Shown here in pieces: positions 1 to 9,321 of a stretch of 49,846 nucleotides of DNA; the stretch's first letter is position 1; each line of letters starts with the position of its first letter. The notes below the pieces were generated by a model. The model searched no databases. It saw nothing but the letters and a program-made list of their open reading frames with translations, and was not told the DNA's origin. Source of the stretch: Clostridia bacterium (GTDB taxonomy: Bacteria; Bacillota_A; Clostridia; Christensenellales; Borkfalkiaceae). The translations under genes were made by a program, and so were the position numbers. The DNA lies in the NCBI GenBank assembly GCA_017462825.1, contig JAFTQI010000004.1, forward strand, positions 1 to 49,846. Direction: 5' to 3'.

Positions 1-351
1 CCCGAAACGAGTGAAAAACCCGTGACGAGCGAAAATCCCGAAACGAGTGAAAATCCTGAAACTCCCGAAACAAGCGGAGAGGGCGAGAAAGAAGAGATTT
101 ATTATACGGTCAGTTTTAATTCCGATGGAGGAAGCGAAGTTGATTCAGTTAACGTTTTAGCGGGGGAGAAAGTTTCAAAACCGACCGACCCACAAAAATC
201 GTCGAGTTCGTCGGAGTATGAATTTCTCTATTGGGAATACAACAGCAAAGAATGGGATTTTGACAACGACGTCGTGACGGAAAACGTTACGCTCGTAGCG
301 AAGTGGAAGAGGGTAGATTCGTACACGCCCCCGTTCTTACCCAAGGATTGA
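1..351 (+). CDS. Surface protein with InlB B-repeat, C-terminal fragment (5' end outside window)
   Basis: The reading frame is open from the first base, so only the last 116 residues are seen. They begin with a low-complexity T-S-E-N/K-P linker, then one Listeria-Bacteroides repeat (InlB B-repeat/Flg_new type) from the YTVSFNSDGGSEVD strand to the closing LVAKW strand, at about residues 37-105. Such repeats occur in secreted or cell-wall-associated proteins of Firmicutes and are thought to act as adhesin or spacer modules. There is no LPXTG anchor at the visible C-terminus. The linker and repeat resemble those of the next gene, so the two are probably tandem paralogs. No terminator separates them. 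The function of the missing N-terminus is unknown. Confidence 0.8.
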   Translation, partial: PETSEKPVTSENPETSENPETPETSGEGEKEEIYYTVSFNSDGGSEVDSVNVLAGEKVSKPTDPQKSSSSSEYEFLYWEYNSKEWDFDNDVVTENVTLVAKWKRVDSYTPPFLPKD

Positions 352-416
352 TGGCAAATGGCTGTCTTTGTTGGCTGTTAGCAATAAAAAAGAAATATTA
401 TATAAGGAGAAAAAAT

Positions 417-3400
417 ATGAGCAAAAAAAGACTTATTACGTGGTTGGCTTGTCTTACGTTGTCCTTGACGACAGTAGGCGGATTGGCAGCTTGCGGCGGT
501 TCGTCGAAAGACGATTCCGAAAGCGTGACGAGTGAAAATGTCGGCACAAGCGAAACTCCCGGTACAAGTGAAACCCCGGGTACAAGCGAAACCCCCGGCA
601 CAAGTGAAACCCCGGGCACGAGTGAAAACCCTGGCACAAGCGAAACCCCGGGCACGAGCGAAACCCCGGGCACGAGTGAAACCCCTGGCACGAGTGAGGG
701 AGGCGGAGAAGTACATACGCACGTTTACGTATCGCACGACGCGGTAGCTGCGGATTGTGAAAACGGCGGTAACGAAGCGTACTTCACCTGCGAAAGCTGC
801 GATGAAGTTTTCGACGCGGAAAAGAACAAAATTGAGAAAATTCCTGCACTTGGCGCTTTAGGACACGAGTACGAATACGTAGAAGAAAAAGCGGGAACTT
901 GCAGCACTGCGGGTACGGTTGCGCACTATATGTGTAAAAACGGTTGTGATAAACTGTTTGATTTGGAGTACAAGGAAATCACTTCGATTGAAGGGGAACT
1001 TGACGAGACGAATCACTCGTCGGCAATGCAGCTTGTAGCGCTTGCGCAACCTTCTAAAACGGCGTATAAAGTAGGTGAAGTATTTGACCCTACAGATATG
1101 TATGTTGCGTATAACTGCGAGAACTGCGACGGCGAAATTTTGGATAACCAGTATTTGACCTATACTTATGAAAACGGTGGTGACGCGTTTGCATTTGGCG
1201 ACACGAAAGTAACGGTAAATTACAAGGGGTTGACTTTGGAAATTGCGGTTACGGTAGAGAAAGCACAAGCGGTTATTAGCGGAGTAGAAGCGGCTTATCA
1301 AACGACCTGCGGCGTTGCGCCTATGATTGAAGCGACTTCGAATTATCCCGATGCAGACGTTACGATTAAATATTTTGACGGCGAAACGGAAGTAGAAGCG
1401 TCGGCTTTTGTTGCAGGCAAGACGTACGTCGCGAAAGTATCCATTGCAACGACGGACGCAATGGTCGGAGATGAAAAGACGGCGGAAATCACTGTAGCAC
1501 ACAAACACGAATGGGTAGAAGATAAGAACGATTGGAAAAAACTCCTTTGCATTTGTGCATGTGGCGACCAAAAAGACGTTTATGTTATGAATTATCAGTC
1601 CCCGTATGTTGACGAGAACAATTTGGGCGTTGATCTTTCTAAATTCGTAGTAGGCGCGGAAAACGTTTCGGTGAAATCCGTAAAACAAATCGTTCGTATG
1701 AAGGACGGTTACGTAAGCGCGGCGGACGGCGACGTTGTCGACATCGAATACACGAACGAAGGTTTGGTATATACGTTTGCTGCGGATAAGTATGAAAAGA
1801 CTTCTAGCGAAGGGGATTGGAAACCTTACATTTTGACTCTTGCGGTAGTCTATGAAGTTAACGGTATTGAATGCCCGATCGTTGTGGAAGCGAAATTGGT
1901 CGATAAACTGATTAAATCGGCGGAAGATTTGACTTTGCTTGCATACACGGGCAAGGCAACCTTAGATGAGGGCGGTACGGTAAACACGGGTTATTACGTA
2001 TTGGCGGACGATATTAATGCAAGCGGTACGATTATCCCCGATACCACAATTGCTTGGCAAGAAGCGATTGGGTTCCGAGGCGTATTGGAAGGCAACGGTC
2101 ATACGATTAGCGGACTTACCATCAGTTCGTGGAAAAACGGTTTGTTCGGCGCGCTTGGTCTTAATGCGAAGATTCAAAACGTAAACTTTACCAACGTTTC
2201 TATAGGCGAAGGTTCGTATATGTTCGCTTTGGTTATGAGAAAAGCGCAGCTCACGAACGTAAATATTGAGTTTAGCGTGGATACGCAAAGTACGTTGTTT
2301 GCTGATACGATGAACGCTTGCGTATTTAATGACGTGACCGTTAAAACGTGCGTAGGCGCATACTTATTCTGGAAGATTGATGACGCAGCGTCGACGGAAC
2401 TCCCTGCAGGGATTACGCGTAACTATTATGCGCAATATACGGTAAGCTTTAATACGGACGGCGGCAACGCAATCGATCCTGTAGCGGTTACGGTAGGCGG
2501 AAAGGTTAAAAAACCCGCAAATCCCACTAAGGCTTCCGACGATAACTACGATTATACGTTTGCAGGTTGGTTCTATAACGGTGCGGAATTCAGCTTTGAT
2601 ACGGCGATTACGAGCGATATCGAGCTTGTAGCGCAATGGACGGCTACGGAAAGATTGGACGAAACCGAATTGATCGCAGCGGTAGCGGATGCAATCGCGG
2701 CATTGCCCGAAAACGTATCGATGCCCGCAGATTTCCGTTATCTTTCCGCGATAGCGAGCGCAAATGTAATGTATGGTGAGCTTTCCGATGACGGTAAAGC
2801 GCAGGTAAGCAACGCGTCGAAACTTGAAACGTTACTTGCGGCGAGCAAAGGCTACACGGTACTTTATACCCCCGATGCAGACGGCGTAAAGGCAATCCCT
2901 GCGGCTATGCACAATCCTAACCCTGCGGTTGGTGTGACGGGCGCGCTTGCTACGGATGAAGCGCAAGGCACGATTTTTACTTCTACGGCAGGCGAAAATG
3001 GTAAAGCGGCAATTCAATTTGTCAACTTCCCGTCCGTTGCTGGATACGATAAGATTTGTTTCTACGTGAGAAGTAGTGTCAGCGGTTATTTGTATATGGC
3101 TGACGACATCGCAAACGACGGTTGGGGCACAAATTGGGCGAATAACAGCGGCGCAATTCAGCAATATCCTATTACGAAAGATACTTGGACGTTGATCAGC
3201 TTAGACGTTTCTACGAATATTATTGCGGACGATTGGGCAATGAGCGTTTGGAATACCGAAATCATCAATCAAACGTTGGAAATCGGTGTAATTGTTGGTT
3301 GTAAAACGTCGGATGTACCTGTAGGAGAGAAGACGGAAGTTGCACTTGATTTTGGGGTAAAGACGGATAGCGGCGAAAGCAACGAATACGGCAAAGTTTA

Positions 3401-3755
3401 TAATATTTCTCAAGAACAATACTATATCGATAACAACGATGCAAATACCATGGGTACGTTGCAAGCGAATAAACTTGCAAACGCATTACCCGCAGGCTAT
3501 GACCATCTCGAGTTCTGGATTTACAATCCTACCGATACTGTTCAACAATTCTTCTTGGCGGGCGCAATAACTGCCGAGCCGGGTTGGGCTGATTCGACTG
3601 CGCCCAAGACGGACTTAGCGGCAAAAGCTTGGACGAAGGTTGAGATTGTTAACGCTGATATTGAGCTTAACAAGCAAGGTCAATGGTACGCGTATATGAC
3701 TAATGCAAACGCGGCTGGTTGGCAAATTTCCACAATTTATGCAGTAAAAGCATAA
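417..3755 (+). CDS. Large repeat-containing lipoprotein (TSETPG linker, Cys-rich modules, GLUG-like and InlB repeats)
   Basis: This is a 1112-residue exported protein. The ATG at 417 is preceded by AAGGAGA at good spacing. Residues 1-26 form a lipoprotein signal ending in the lipobox GLAAC (Cys26), so the product should be anchored to the outer face of the membrane. In order there follow a TSETPG repeat linker (about 43-94), Cys-pair modules of the C-x2-C type (about 114-180), an Ig-like segment (about 212-282), another Cys-rich stretch near 378-382, a GLUG-like segment around FRGVLEGNGHTISGL (about 525-605), one InlB B-repeat (about 673-744) and a C-terminal beta-rich region of carbohydrate-binding appearance. 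No catalytic motif is visible. A role in adhesion or glycan binding is inferred from the architecture. Confidence 0.85.
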   Translation: MSKKRLITWLACLTLSLTTVGGLAACGGSSKDDSESVTSENVGTSETPGTSETPGTSETPGTSETPGTSENPGTSETPGTSETPGTSETPGTSEGGGEVHTHVYVSHDAVAADCENGGNEAYFTCESCDEVFDAEKNKIEKIPALGALGHEYEYVEEKAGTCSTAGTVAHYMCKNGCDKLFDLEYKEITSIEGELDETNHSSAMQLVALAQPSKTAYKVGEVFDPTDMYVAYNCENCDGEILDNQYLTYTYENGGDAFAFGDTKVTVNYKGLTLEIAVTVEKAQAVISGVEAAYQTTCGVAPMIEATSNYPDADVTIKYFDGETEVEASAFVAGKTYVAKVSIATTDAMVGDEKTAEITVAHKHEWVEDKNDWKKLLCICACGDQKDVYVMNYQSPYVDENNLGVDLSKFVVGAENVSVKSVKQIVRMKDGYVSAADGDVVDIEYTNEGLVYTFAADKYEKTSSEGDWKPYILTLAVVYEVNGIECPIVVEAKLVDKLIKSAEDLTLLAYTGKATLDEGGTVNTGYYVLADDINASGTIIPDTTIAWQEAIGFRGVLEGNGHTISGLTISSWKNGLFGALGLNAKIQNVNFTNVSIGEGSYMFALVMRKAQLTNVNIEFSVDTQSTLFADTMNACVFNDVTVKTCVGAYLFWKIDDAASTELPAGITRNYYAQYTVSFNTDGGNAIDPVAVTVGGKVKKPANPTKASDDNYDYTFAGWFYNGAEFSFDTAITSDIELVAQWTATERLDETELIAAVADAIAALPENVSMPADFRYLSAIASANVMYGELSDDGKAQVSNASKLETLLAASKGYTVLYTPDADGVKAIPAAMHNPNPAVGVTGALATDEAQGTIFTSTAGENGKAAIQFVNFPSVAGYDKICFYVRSSVSGYLYMADDIANDGWGTNWANNSGAIQQYPITKDTWTLISLDVSTNIIADDWAMSVWNTEIINQTLEIGVIVGCKTSDVPVGEKTEVALDFGVKTDSGESNEYGKVYNISQEQYYIDNNDANTMGTLQANKLANALPAGYDHLEFWIYNPTDTVQQFFLAGAITAEPGWADSTAPKTDLAAKAWTKVEIVNADIELNKQGQWYAYMTNANAAGWQISTIYAVKA
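543..698 (+). repeat. 18-bp tandem repeat encoding G-T-S-E-T-P
   Basis: About 8.7 copies of an 18-bp unit encode the hexapeptide GTSETP, with one ENP variant. Copies differ mostly at synonymous positions (aca/acg, agc/agt, ccc/ccg/cct), so the array is old enough to have diverged. It forms a flexible linker just after the lipidated Cys. Length variation by slippage or recombination with the related repeat in the upstream gene is likely. Confidence 0.9.
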
Positions 3756-3780
3756 AAGAAAAGTAATAAAAAGCGCGGTG

Positions 3781-3806
3781 GCTTGGGGCAATTTTTTGCC
3801 CCAAGC
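3781..3806 (+). terminator. Hairpin after the lipoprotein gene, without a T-tract
   Basis: GCTTGGGGCAA and TTGCCCCAAGC form an 11-bp stem with a TTTT loop, 25 bp after the stop codon. No T-run follows, so it may act in mRNA stabilisation or as a weak terminator. Confidence 0.45.
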
Positions 3807-3854
3807 GATTGCCGCAATAATGGATTTTAATTGGGGTATAGGTGCATGATGGTT

Positions 3855-5966
3855 ATGCCTATCATAAAACGGTATACAATAAGCAAAGACGGGATCATTG
3901 CTATCGATTTTACGCGTGGCGAGATCGCGGAAATTTTGCGCACAGGGCAAAGAGTTAACGAAGGCTCTACGCCGATGTTTTCCGTTAAATTAAGAAAAAG
4001 GACGGGGAAAACGAAAATCGTTTCGTCCGAGGAATGTACGTTTGTTGCTTTTGAAAAGAACGCCGCAGTTTATGCGTCGGAGTTTTTTGACGCGAAGGTT
4101 ACGTTAAAACAAGAAAATAATGCTCTTCTTTGGCGCATCGACGTACAGAACAAAACGCAAGATTTGCTTGAATGGGTAGAGCTTATGTCCTTTACCGTTG
4201 CAGGGAAGTTGAAAGACGAGCCCGCAGGGCAAGGGGAAATCGTGTATCCTTACAACGAAGGCTGCAAGATAACGAATATGGCGTATAGAGAAAGTATGCC
4301 ATTCCGTTTTGCTGAGCCCGATTATCCGAGTAAAAATTCTTATGGTATCTTCCCGAATATGATTTTTGCGCAGTTTATTGCTTACGTAAGTGAAAATGGC
4401 GGCGTGTATTTGGGTATGCACGATGAAGAAAGAACGACAAAAAACATTGATTTTTGCTATCATAATGGCAATATTAAGCTTTTTATGCGTGCTTTTTGCG
4501 ACGTGGATTACGGCGAAAACTATTCCATGCCGTTTGACTCGGTAATGCAAATTTTTGACGGGGATTGGCATGGCGCGGGGGATATTTACTATGCTTGGTT
4601 TAGCAAGCATTTGCCCAATAGCTTGAAAAAGATATCGGAAAATGCCGCATTGCCTTCGTGGTATGAAGAATCTCCGCTTGTGGTAGCCTATCCGCTTCTT
4701 GGAAGACACGATACGGATATGTCCAATAACGGTTTGTATCCCTACAAAAACGCGTTTCCGTTTTTAGATGAGCTTTCAAAAGCGACGGAAAGCAAGGTGA
4801 TGGCGCTTCTCATGCATTGGGAAGGCACGGCACCTTGGGCGCCTCCCTACGTTTGGCCGCCTTACGGTGGAGAATACGAATTCGGCGCGTTTGTAAATGA
4901 AGCGCACGAAAAGAATATGCTCGTCGGGCTTTATTGCAGCGGTATGGGTTGGACGCAACAAAGCAATATCAATTTGGAATATCATTGTGAAGAGAAATTT
5001 GAAAGTTTAGGCATCAAAAATTACCTTTGCGCAAATTCGGACGGCGAGATCGCGAGTACGATTTGTACGGCGCAAAGAAAGGGCTATGATTTTTGTCCGA
5101 GCAGCGACGGAGCGAAGAAAATTTTTAAAGACGAATTTGAAAAGCTTTGTCAGAGCGGTATCGATTACGTACAAGCGCTTGACCAAAACCATGGCGGCGG
5201 GAGTTATTTTTGTTACAGCGACAAACACGGTCACACGCCTGCGCCAGGTAAATGGCAACAAATGGAAACCAATAAACTTTTAGCGTCGATTGAAAGAAAG
5301 AATGTCTTATTCGGTTGTGAATCGGCGGCGGCAGAGCCATTCTTGGCACAGTTGCCTTTCAGTGACAACCGATTTGAATTGAATTATTATCTTGGAACAC
5401 CTATTCCCGTTTATTCTTATCTTTACCACGAATACGTGAACAATTTCATGGGCAATCAAATTTGCGCCATGCTTGAAAAGACGGCTAACAATTTCACCTT
5501 CCGTTTGGCATATTCCTTTACGGCGGGTGATATGTTGACTGTAGTACTTAGCGGCGACGGGAATTTAAAATATGCTTGGTGCGACTATGTAGAACCGAAA
5601 GATAAGAACGTACCAAAAAATACCGCGCTTCCGTTCATTAAAGAGTTGAATGCTTGGAGAAGGGTGGGCGGTAAGAGTTTTCTGCACTTTGGGAAAATGA
5701 TTCCGCCCGTAGAGGTCGACTGTACGCAAGAGAAATTCTTATTAGAAGACCAAAAAACCTATTTATATGCCGATTCGGTACTTTCGGCGGCGTATGAATA
5801 TAACGGGGAGAAAGTGCAATTCCTTGTGAACTATAATGAGAAACCCGTTTCGGTCAAGTTTGACCAAAAATACGACGTGTATCTTAGCAGTGATTTGAAA
5901 AAGCTTCATGACATGGTAGACTGTATAACGGTTGCGCCGTTGTCAGTTGTAATGATGAAGTTATAA
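3855..5966 (+). CDS. DUF6259-type glycoside hydrolase-like protein
   Basis: The product has about 703 residues and no signal peptide, so it is probably cytoplasmic. The sequence resembles DUF6259 proteins, which have an N-terminal beta-sandwich followed by a TIM-barrel-like domain related to clan GH-D/GH31-like enzymes. Signature stretches are MHWEGTAPWAPPYVWPP (about residue 320), YCSGMGWTQQ (about 360), a D-Q-N-H-G-G-G motif near 443 and FGCESAAAEPF near 485. The Asp and Glu in the last two are candidate catalytic acids by position only. Several starts are possible. ATG 3855 is preferred because AGGTG lies 10 nt upstream; ATG 3846 and TTG 3831 are alternatives. It sits 12 bp before the GH112 phosphorylase, so it probably supplies or processes the same glycan. 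The family assignment comes from remembered motifs and its substrate is unknown. Confidence 0.7.
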   Translation: MPIIKRYTISKDGIIAIDFTRGEIAEILRTGQRVNEGSTPMFSVKLRKRTGKTKIVSSEECTFVAFEKNAAVYASEFFDAKVTLKQENNALLWRIDVQNKTQDLLEWVELMSFTVAGKLKDEPAGQGEIVYPYNEGCKITNMAYRESMPFRFAEPDYPSKNSYGIFPNMIFAQFIAYVSENGGVYLGMHDEERTTKNIDFCYHNGNIKLFMRAFCDVDYGENYSMPFDSVMQIFDGDWHGAGDIYYAWFSKHLPNSLKKISENAALPSWYEESPLVVAYPLLGRHDTDMSNNGLYPYKNAFPFLDELSKATESKVMALLMHWEGTAPWAPPYVWPPYGGEYEFGAFVNEAHEKNMLVGLYCSGMGWTQQSNINLEYHCEEKFESLGIKNYLCANSDGEIASTICTAQRKGYDFCPSSDGAKKIFKDEFEKLCQSGIDYVQALDQNHGGGSYFCYSDKHGHTPAPGKWQQMETNKLLASIERKNVLFGCESAAAEPFLAQLPFSDNRFELNYYLGTPIPVYSYLYHEYVNNFMGNQICAMLEKTANNFTFRLAYSFTAGDMLTVVLSGDGNLKYAWCDYVEPKDKNVPKNTALPFIKELNAWRRVGGKSFLHFGKMIPPVEVDCTQEKFLLEDQKTYLYADSVLSAAYEYNGEKVQFLVNYNEKPVSVKFDQKYDVYLSSDLKKLHDMVDCITVAPLSVVMMKL

Positions 5967-5978
5967 AGGTAAAAAGTT

Positions 5979-8150
5979 ATGAGAAAAGGTAGAATTACAA
6001 TCCCTACGGATGAAAATTACGTGGAAGGAACGAAGAAAATAGCGGATTTATGGGGCGCGGACGCAGTGCGCGATTGCGACGGCGTGAAACTCCCGAAAAA
6101 TCCGAAAGAGATTGCGGATAAGGTCTACAACGTATACTTTGTAGACCGCGGCAATCACGAATGGGCGGCAAACAATCCTGACGAATGGCAGCATATGTTT
6201 ATTATGACTCCGTTCATCACCGCGACGGAAAACATCCTTCGTGTGCATTTAATGGACACGTTTTACGCCGAACAGCTTAAACCTGACTTTTCGCCCGAAG
6301 CGGTCAAATATATCGAAGTTATAGACAGAACTACGGGGCAGGTATGCGAGAAATGGTCGATTGATGAGGAAAAAGGCGACGTAATTATTACGGGTGCAAC
6401 GCCTTTTCATCAGTACACGGTGGCATTTTTGGGGATTTCCTTGTGGCATCCCGTACATATGTACAACTATATCACGAATAATTGGGACGAGCCGCATCAT
6501 ATCATGTATGATCCATATTATCCCAAGACGAAAAAGTTTATTCGTGAAAACTTACAGCGTTGGTGTGATGAAAATCCTGAATGCAACGTAATTCGATTCA
6601 CGACCTTTTTATATATGTTCTCGCTCGTATTCAATCAATACGGCAAAGAGCGGAACGTGGATTGGTTTGGCTACAATATGGCGGTAAGCCCGCGTATGCT
6701 CCAGGATTTTGAAAAACAGTACGGTTACAAAATGCGCGCGGAATATCTCGTGGACGCGGGCTATTACAACCAAACGCACCGAATTCCGAGCAAAGAATAT
6801 AAGGATTGGATGGAGTTTGTCGAAAGCTTCGTTGTCGAAACGGTCAAGGATTTGGTGAAAATCACCCACGATAACGGCAAGGAAGCGATGATGTTCCTTG
6901 GTGATTGCTGGATCGGGGCGGAAATCTTTGGCGAGAGATATAAGGAATTGGGTTTGGACGCGCTTGTAGGTAGTGTGGGCGGCGGCGTTACGGTGCGTAT
7001 GCTTTCCGACGTGGAAGGGGTGAAATATAAGGAAGGGCGTTTCTTGCCTTACTTTTTTCCCGATACCTTCTTTGATGGAAACGAAGACAACGCGGTGGCG
7101 GAGTTGAACAATAACTGGATTACGGCGCGTAGAGCAATGATGAGAAATCCGCTTGATAGAATTGGGTTTGGCGGATATTTGGAATTGGCAGCGAAATTCC
7201 CGAAATTCATCGAACGGGCGGGGCAGGTATGCGACGAATTCCGTTATATTTATGATACGGTGAAAACGCAAACGCCTAAAAACTTTGCGAAAGTAGCGGT
7301 TTTGAATGTTTGGGGTAAAAAACGTAGTTGGATGTGCAATATGACCGCGCACGAGCTTTGGTATCAGCAAAGTTATTCCTATCAAGGTATTTACGAAGCG
7401 CTTTCGGGTTTACCCGTAGAAGTTTCGTTTATCAATTTCGACGACGTGAAAGCGGACAAACTTGACGAATTCGACGTAGTAATCAACGCGGGCGACGCGG
7501 GTACGGCTTGGAGCGGCGGCGAATATTGGGCGGACGAAGAAATCGTCACGAAGGTGCGGAAATTTGTCTATAACGGCGGCGGTTTTATTGGGGTTGGCGA
7601 GCCTACGGCTTTGCAAAGAAACGGCAAGTTCTTCCAGCTTTCCGATATACTCGGCGTAGATAAGGAATGCGGTATTTCACTCGGCGAGGACAAATATAAC
7701 ATCGAAAAACACTACGAACATTTCATTTTGGACGGCATTCAAAGCCCAGTCGATTACGGCGAAGACAAGAAAAATATTTTTGCGCTCGACGGTGCGAACG
7801 TTGTAGATATCGTATTCTCGGATAGGTTCACAAGAAAGGTTAACGTCGGTGAAGTGAAGATGGCGACGAATGCTTATGGCAGAGGTAGAAGTTTTTATAT
7901 CACGGGATTGCCTTACTCGGCGGAGAATGCGAAGCTTCTATATCGCGCGATTCTTTGGACGGCGGGGAAGGAGGATATGGATAAGAAATCTTATTGTATG
8001 AATCCGCTCACTGAAGCCCATTTCTATGGGGACAGGTATGCGATTACTAACAATACGAGCGTAGAACAGACGACCGTTTTCTTCGATATAAACGGCAATT
8101 CGCAAACGGTTTTCTTAAAGCCGTACGAGATTAAGTGGGTTAAAGAATAA
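5979..8150 (+). CDS. GH112 beta-galactoside phosphorylase (galacto/lacto-N-biose or galactosyl-rhamnose phosphorylase)
   Basis: The 723-residue product aligns along its whole length with GH112 phosphorylases. It shares FTLP/ITIP-type N-termini, LWGADA, FFAEQLKP, VRFTTF, VDWFG, a long EGRFLPYFFPDTF block and TNAYGRGRSFYITGLPYSA. GH112 enzymes cleave a beta-galactoside with phosphate to give alpha-galactose-1-phosphate, conserving energy. The general acid of the Bifidobacterium enzyme (Asp313 in MMFLGDQWIG) matches Asp309 here in MMFLGDCWIG. Family members use galacto-N-biose/lacto-N-biose or D-galactosyl-beta-1,4-L-rhamnose. Sequence reading alone cannot settle which. There is no signal peptide, as usual for this intracellular family. 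The start has an AAAGG box. The gene lies between a DUF6259 gene and an SGNH hydrolase gene, 2 bp from the latter. Confidence 0.93.
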   Translation: MRKGRITIPTDENYVEGTKKIADLWGADAVRDCDGVKLPKNPKEIADKVYNVYFVDRGNHEWAANNPDEWQHMFIMTPFITATENILRVHLMDTFYAEQLKPDFSPEAVKYIEVIDRTTGQVCEKWSIDEEKGDVIITGATPFHQYTVAFLGISLWHPVHMYNYITNNWDEPHHIMYDPYYPKTKKFIRENLQRWCDENPECNVIRFTTFLYMFSLVFNQYGKERNVDWFGYNMAVSPRMLQDFEKQYGYKMRAEYLVDAGYYNQTHRIPSKEYKDWMEFVESFVVETVKDLVKITHDNGKEAMMFLGDCWIGAEIFGERYKELGLDALVGSVGGGVTVRMLSDVEGVKYKEGRFLPYFFPDTFFDGNEDNAVAELNNNWITARRAMMRNPLDRIGFGGYLELAAKFPKFIERAGQVCDEFRYIYDTVKTQTPKNFAKVAVLNVWGKKRSWMCNMTAHELWYQQSYSYQGIYEALSGLPVEVSFINFDDVKADKLDEFDVVINAGDAGTAWSGGEYWADEEIVTKVRKFVYNGGGFIGVGEPTALQRNGKFFQLSDILGVDKECGISLGEDKYNIEKHYEHFILDGIQSPVDYGEDKKNIFALDGANVVDIVFSDRFTRKVNVGEVKMATNAYGRGRSFYITGLPYSAENAKLLYRAILWTAGKEDMDKKSYCMNPLTEAHFYGDRYAITNNTSVEQTTVFFDINGNSQTVFLKPYEIKWVKE

Positions 8151-8152
8151 AA

Positions 8153-8824
8153 ATGGGCATTGACAAGAACGACGTGCCGGCAAGCAGCCAGGTGCAAAAG
8201 CGAAACTATATAGGTTTTTCAAACAACGGTGGTAAGGTAAACGTATTGTTTATCGGTAATTCCATTACGCGACACGAGCCGAAACCTGAAATCGGTTGGA
8301 AAAACGACTGGGGAATGGCTGCGTCGAGCCGTGAAAACGATTACGTACACGTAACGGTAAGCTTACTTGAAAAGAAATTCGGTAAGGTCAATTACTGTAT
8401 CGCGAACTGTGGGGAATGGGAACTGCATTATTATCAAGACGAACGGATTTTCGATTGGTCGGAAGCGCGGGATTTCCAAGCGGACGTGGTTGTGATTCGT
8501 ATTGGTGAAAACATTTGGCAAGCAAAAGAAAAGTTTAAGGCTCATCCCATAGCTCCGCATTATGCGAAAATGGTTGATTATTTTTGCTCAAACCCCAACG
8601 CAAAAGTTGTATTGACCGATTTGTTTTGGCGCAATGAAGAGATTGATAGCGCGATTCGCGCCGTGGCGAAGGAAAAAAACTATCCGCTCGTTTCCTTGAA
8701 CGATCTTGGGGAATGCGACGAGAATATGGCAATAGGGCAATTTTGGCACGAAGGGGTCGCCATTCATCCCAACGATCAAGGTATGCGGAAAATTGCGGAA
8801 CGGATCGTGGAAAAAATTTTATAA
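8153..8824 (+). CDS. SGNH/GDSL-family hydrolase
   Basis: The 223-residue cytoplasmic protein has the block I serine motif as IGNSIT (Ser37), a block III-like RIGEN (Asn120) and a C-terminal AIHPND with His205. SGNH enzymes are esterases or acetylesterases that often remove acyl groups from sugars. The usual Asp three residues before the catalytic His is replaced by Val202; Glu200 or Asp208 may stand in. The start is only 2 bp after the GH112 stop, so translation is probably coupled, and the likely job is deacylation of the same carbohydrate. A strong terminator follows directly. The family call is good; the substrate is inferred only from context. Confidence 0.82.
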   Translation: MGIDKNDVPASSQVQKRNYIGFSNNGGKVNVLFIGNSITRHEPKPEIGWKNDWGMAASSRENDYVHVTVSLLEKKFGKVNYCIANCGEWELHYYQDERIFDWSEARDFQADVVVIRIGENIWQAKEKFKAHPIAPHYAKMVDYFCSNPNAKVVLTDLFWRNEEIDSAIRAVAKEKNYPLVSLNDLGECDENMAIGQFWHEGVAIHPNDQGMRKIAERIVEKIL

Positions 8825-8836
8825 CGCGTGTATAAC

Positions 8837-8871
8837 AAAAAAGTCTCAGCGTACCCCGTTGAGACTTTTTT
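8837..8871 (+). terminator. Intrinsic terminator ending the carbohydrate operon
   Basis: The A-rich arm AAAAAAGTCTCA pairs with TGAGACTTTTTT, ending in a T-run 13 bp after the SGNH stop codon. Confidence 0.9.
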
Positions 8872-8962
8872 GTTCGTTTTGGATAAGAAAAAAATAAAAA
8901 CTGTCGTTTCTATTTGTCTTGGCGGACTGTATGAACGTTTTGCGACGATTAAAGACAAGAAA

Positions 8963-8986
8963 GCCACGCCGAGCGGCGTGGCTTTT
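8963..8986 (+). terminator. Second hairpin terminator, possibly bidirectional
   Basis: GCCACGCC-GAGC-GGCGTGGC followed by TTTT. It lies between convergent genes and may also stop minus-strand transcription from the SHOCT gene. Confidence 0.7.
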
Positions 8987-9004
8987 GCTAATGTTTAATA
9001 AACT

Positions 9005-9295
9005 TCATAAGTTCAAAATTTGTTTTTTCAAATTTTCAAATTCTTCCTGCGTAATAATATTATTATCTAAAAGTTCTTTAAGCTTTTTTAATTCGTCTAA
9101 ATTATTAGAAAGAGAAATATTATTTTGCTTATTTTCATTACATTGAAGGCTGGGTAAACATGCAATTATAATTACGGAAAGCAATCCCAATAAAAGTCCT
9201 AAAAACGCCCAAAGCATTTCAGATCTATTTCTATTTGCGGCAAGAGCTGCACAAACAATTATGGAAAACAAGCGAAGAATTATAAATACAATCAT
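9005..9295 (-). CDS. Small membrane protein with C-terminal SHOCT domain
   Basis: The 96-residue protein has two N-terminal hydrophobic helices (about residues 1-19 and 28-47). A short Asn-rich linker leads to LDELKKLKELLDNN and ITQEEFENLKKQIL, the typical short C-terminal SHOCT motif. SHOCT domains are thought to mediate oligomerisation; no enzymatic role is known. It is transcribed divergently from a broken XRE regulator gene, with an inverted repeat in its own promoter, so the two were probably a regulator-target pair. The RBS is weak (GGTGA). Confidence 0.8.
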   Translation of the reverse strand: MIVFIILRLFSIIVCAALAANRNRSEMLWAFLGLLLGLLSVIIIACLPSLQCNENKQNNISLSNNLDELKKLKELLDNNIITQEEFENLKKQILNL

Positions 9296-9321
9296 ATACG
9301 TATCACCATTTAGTTTGAAAT

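Noticed and set aside
378..747. Several frames antisense to or out of phase with the 18-bp repeat array
   Set aside because: An 18-bp unit keeps all frames open; these are by-products of the repeat.
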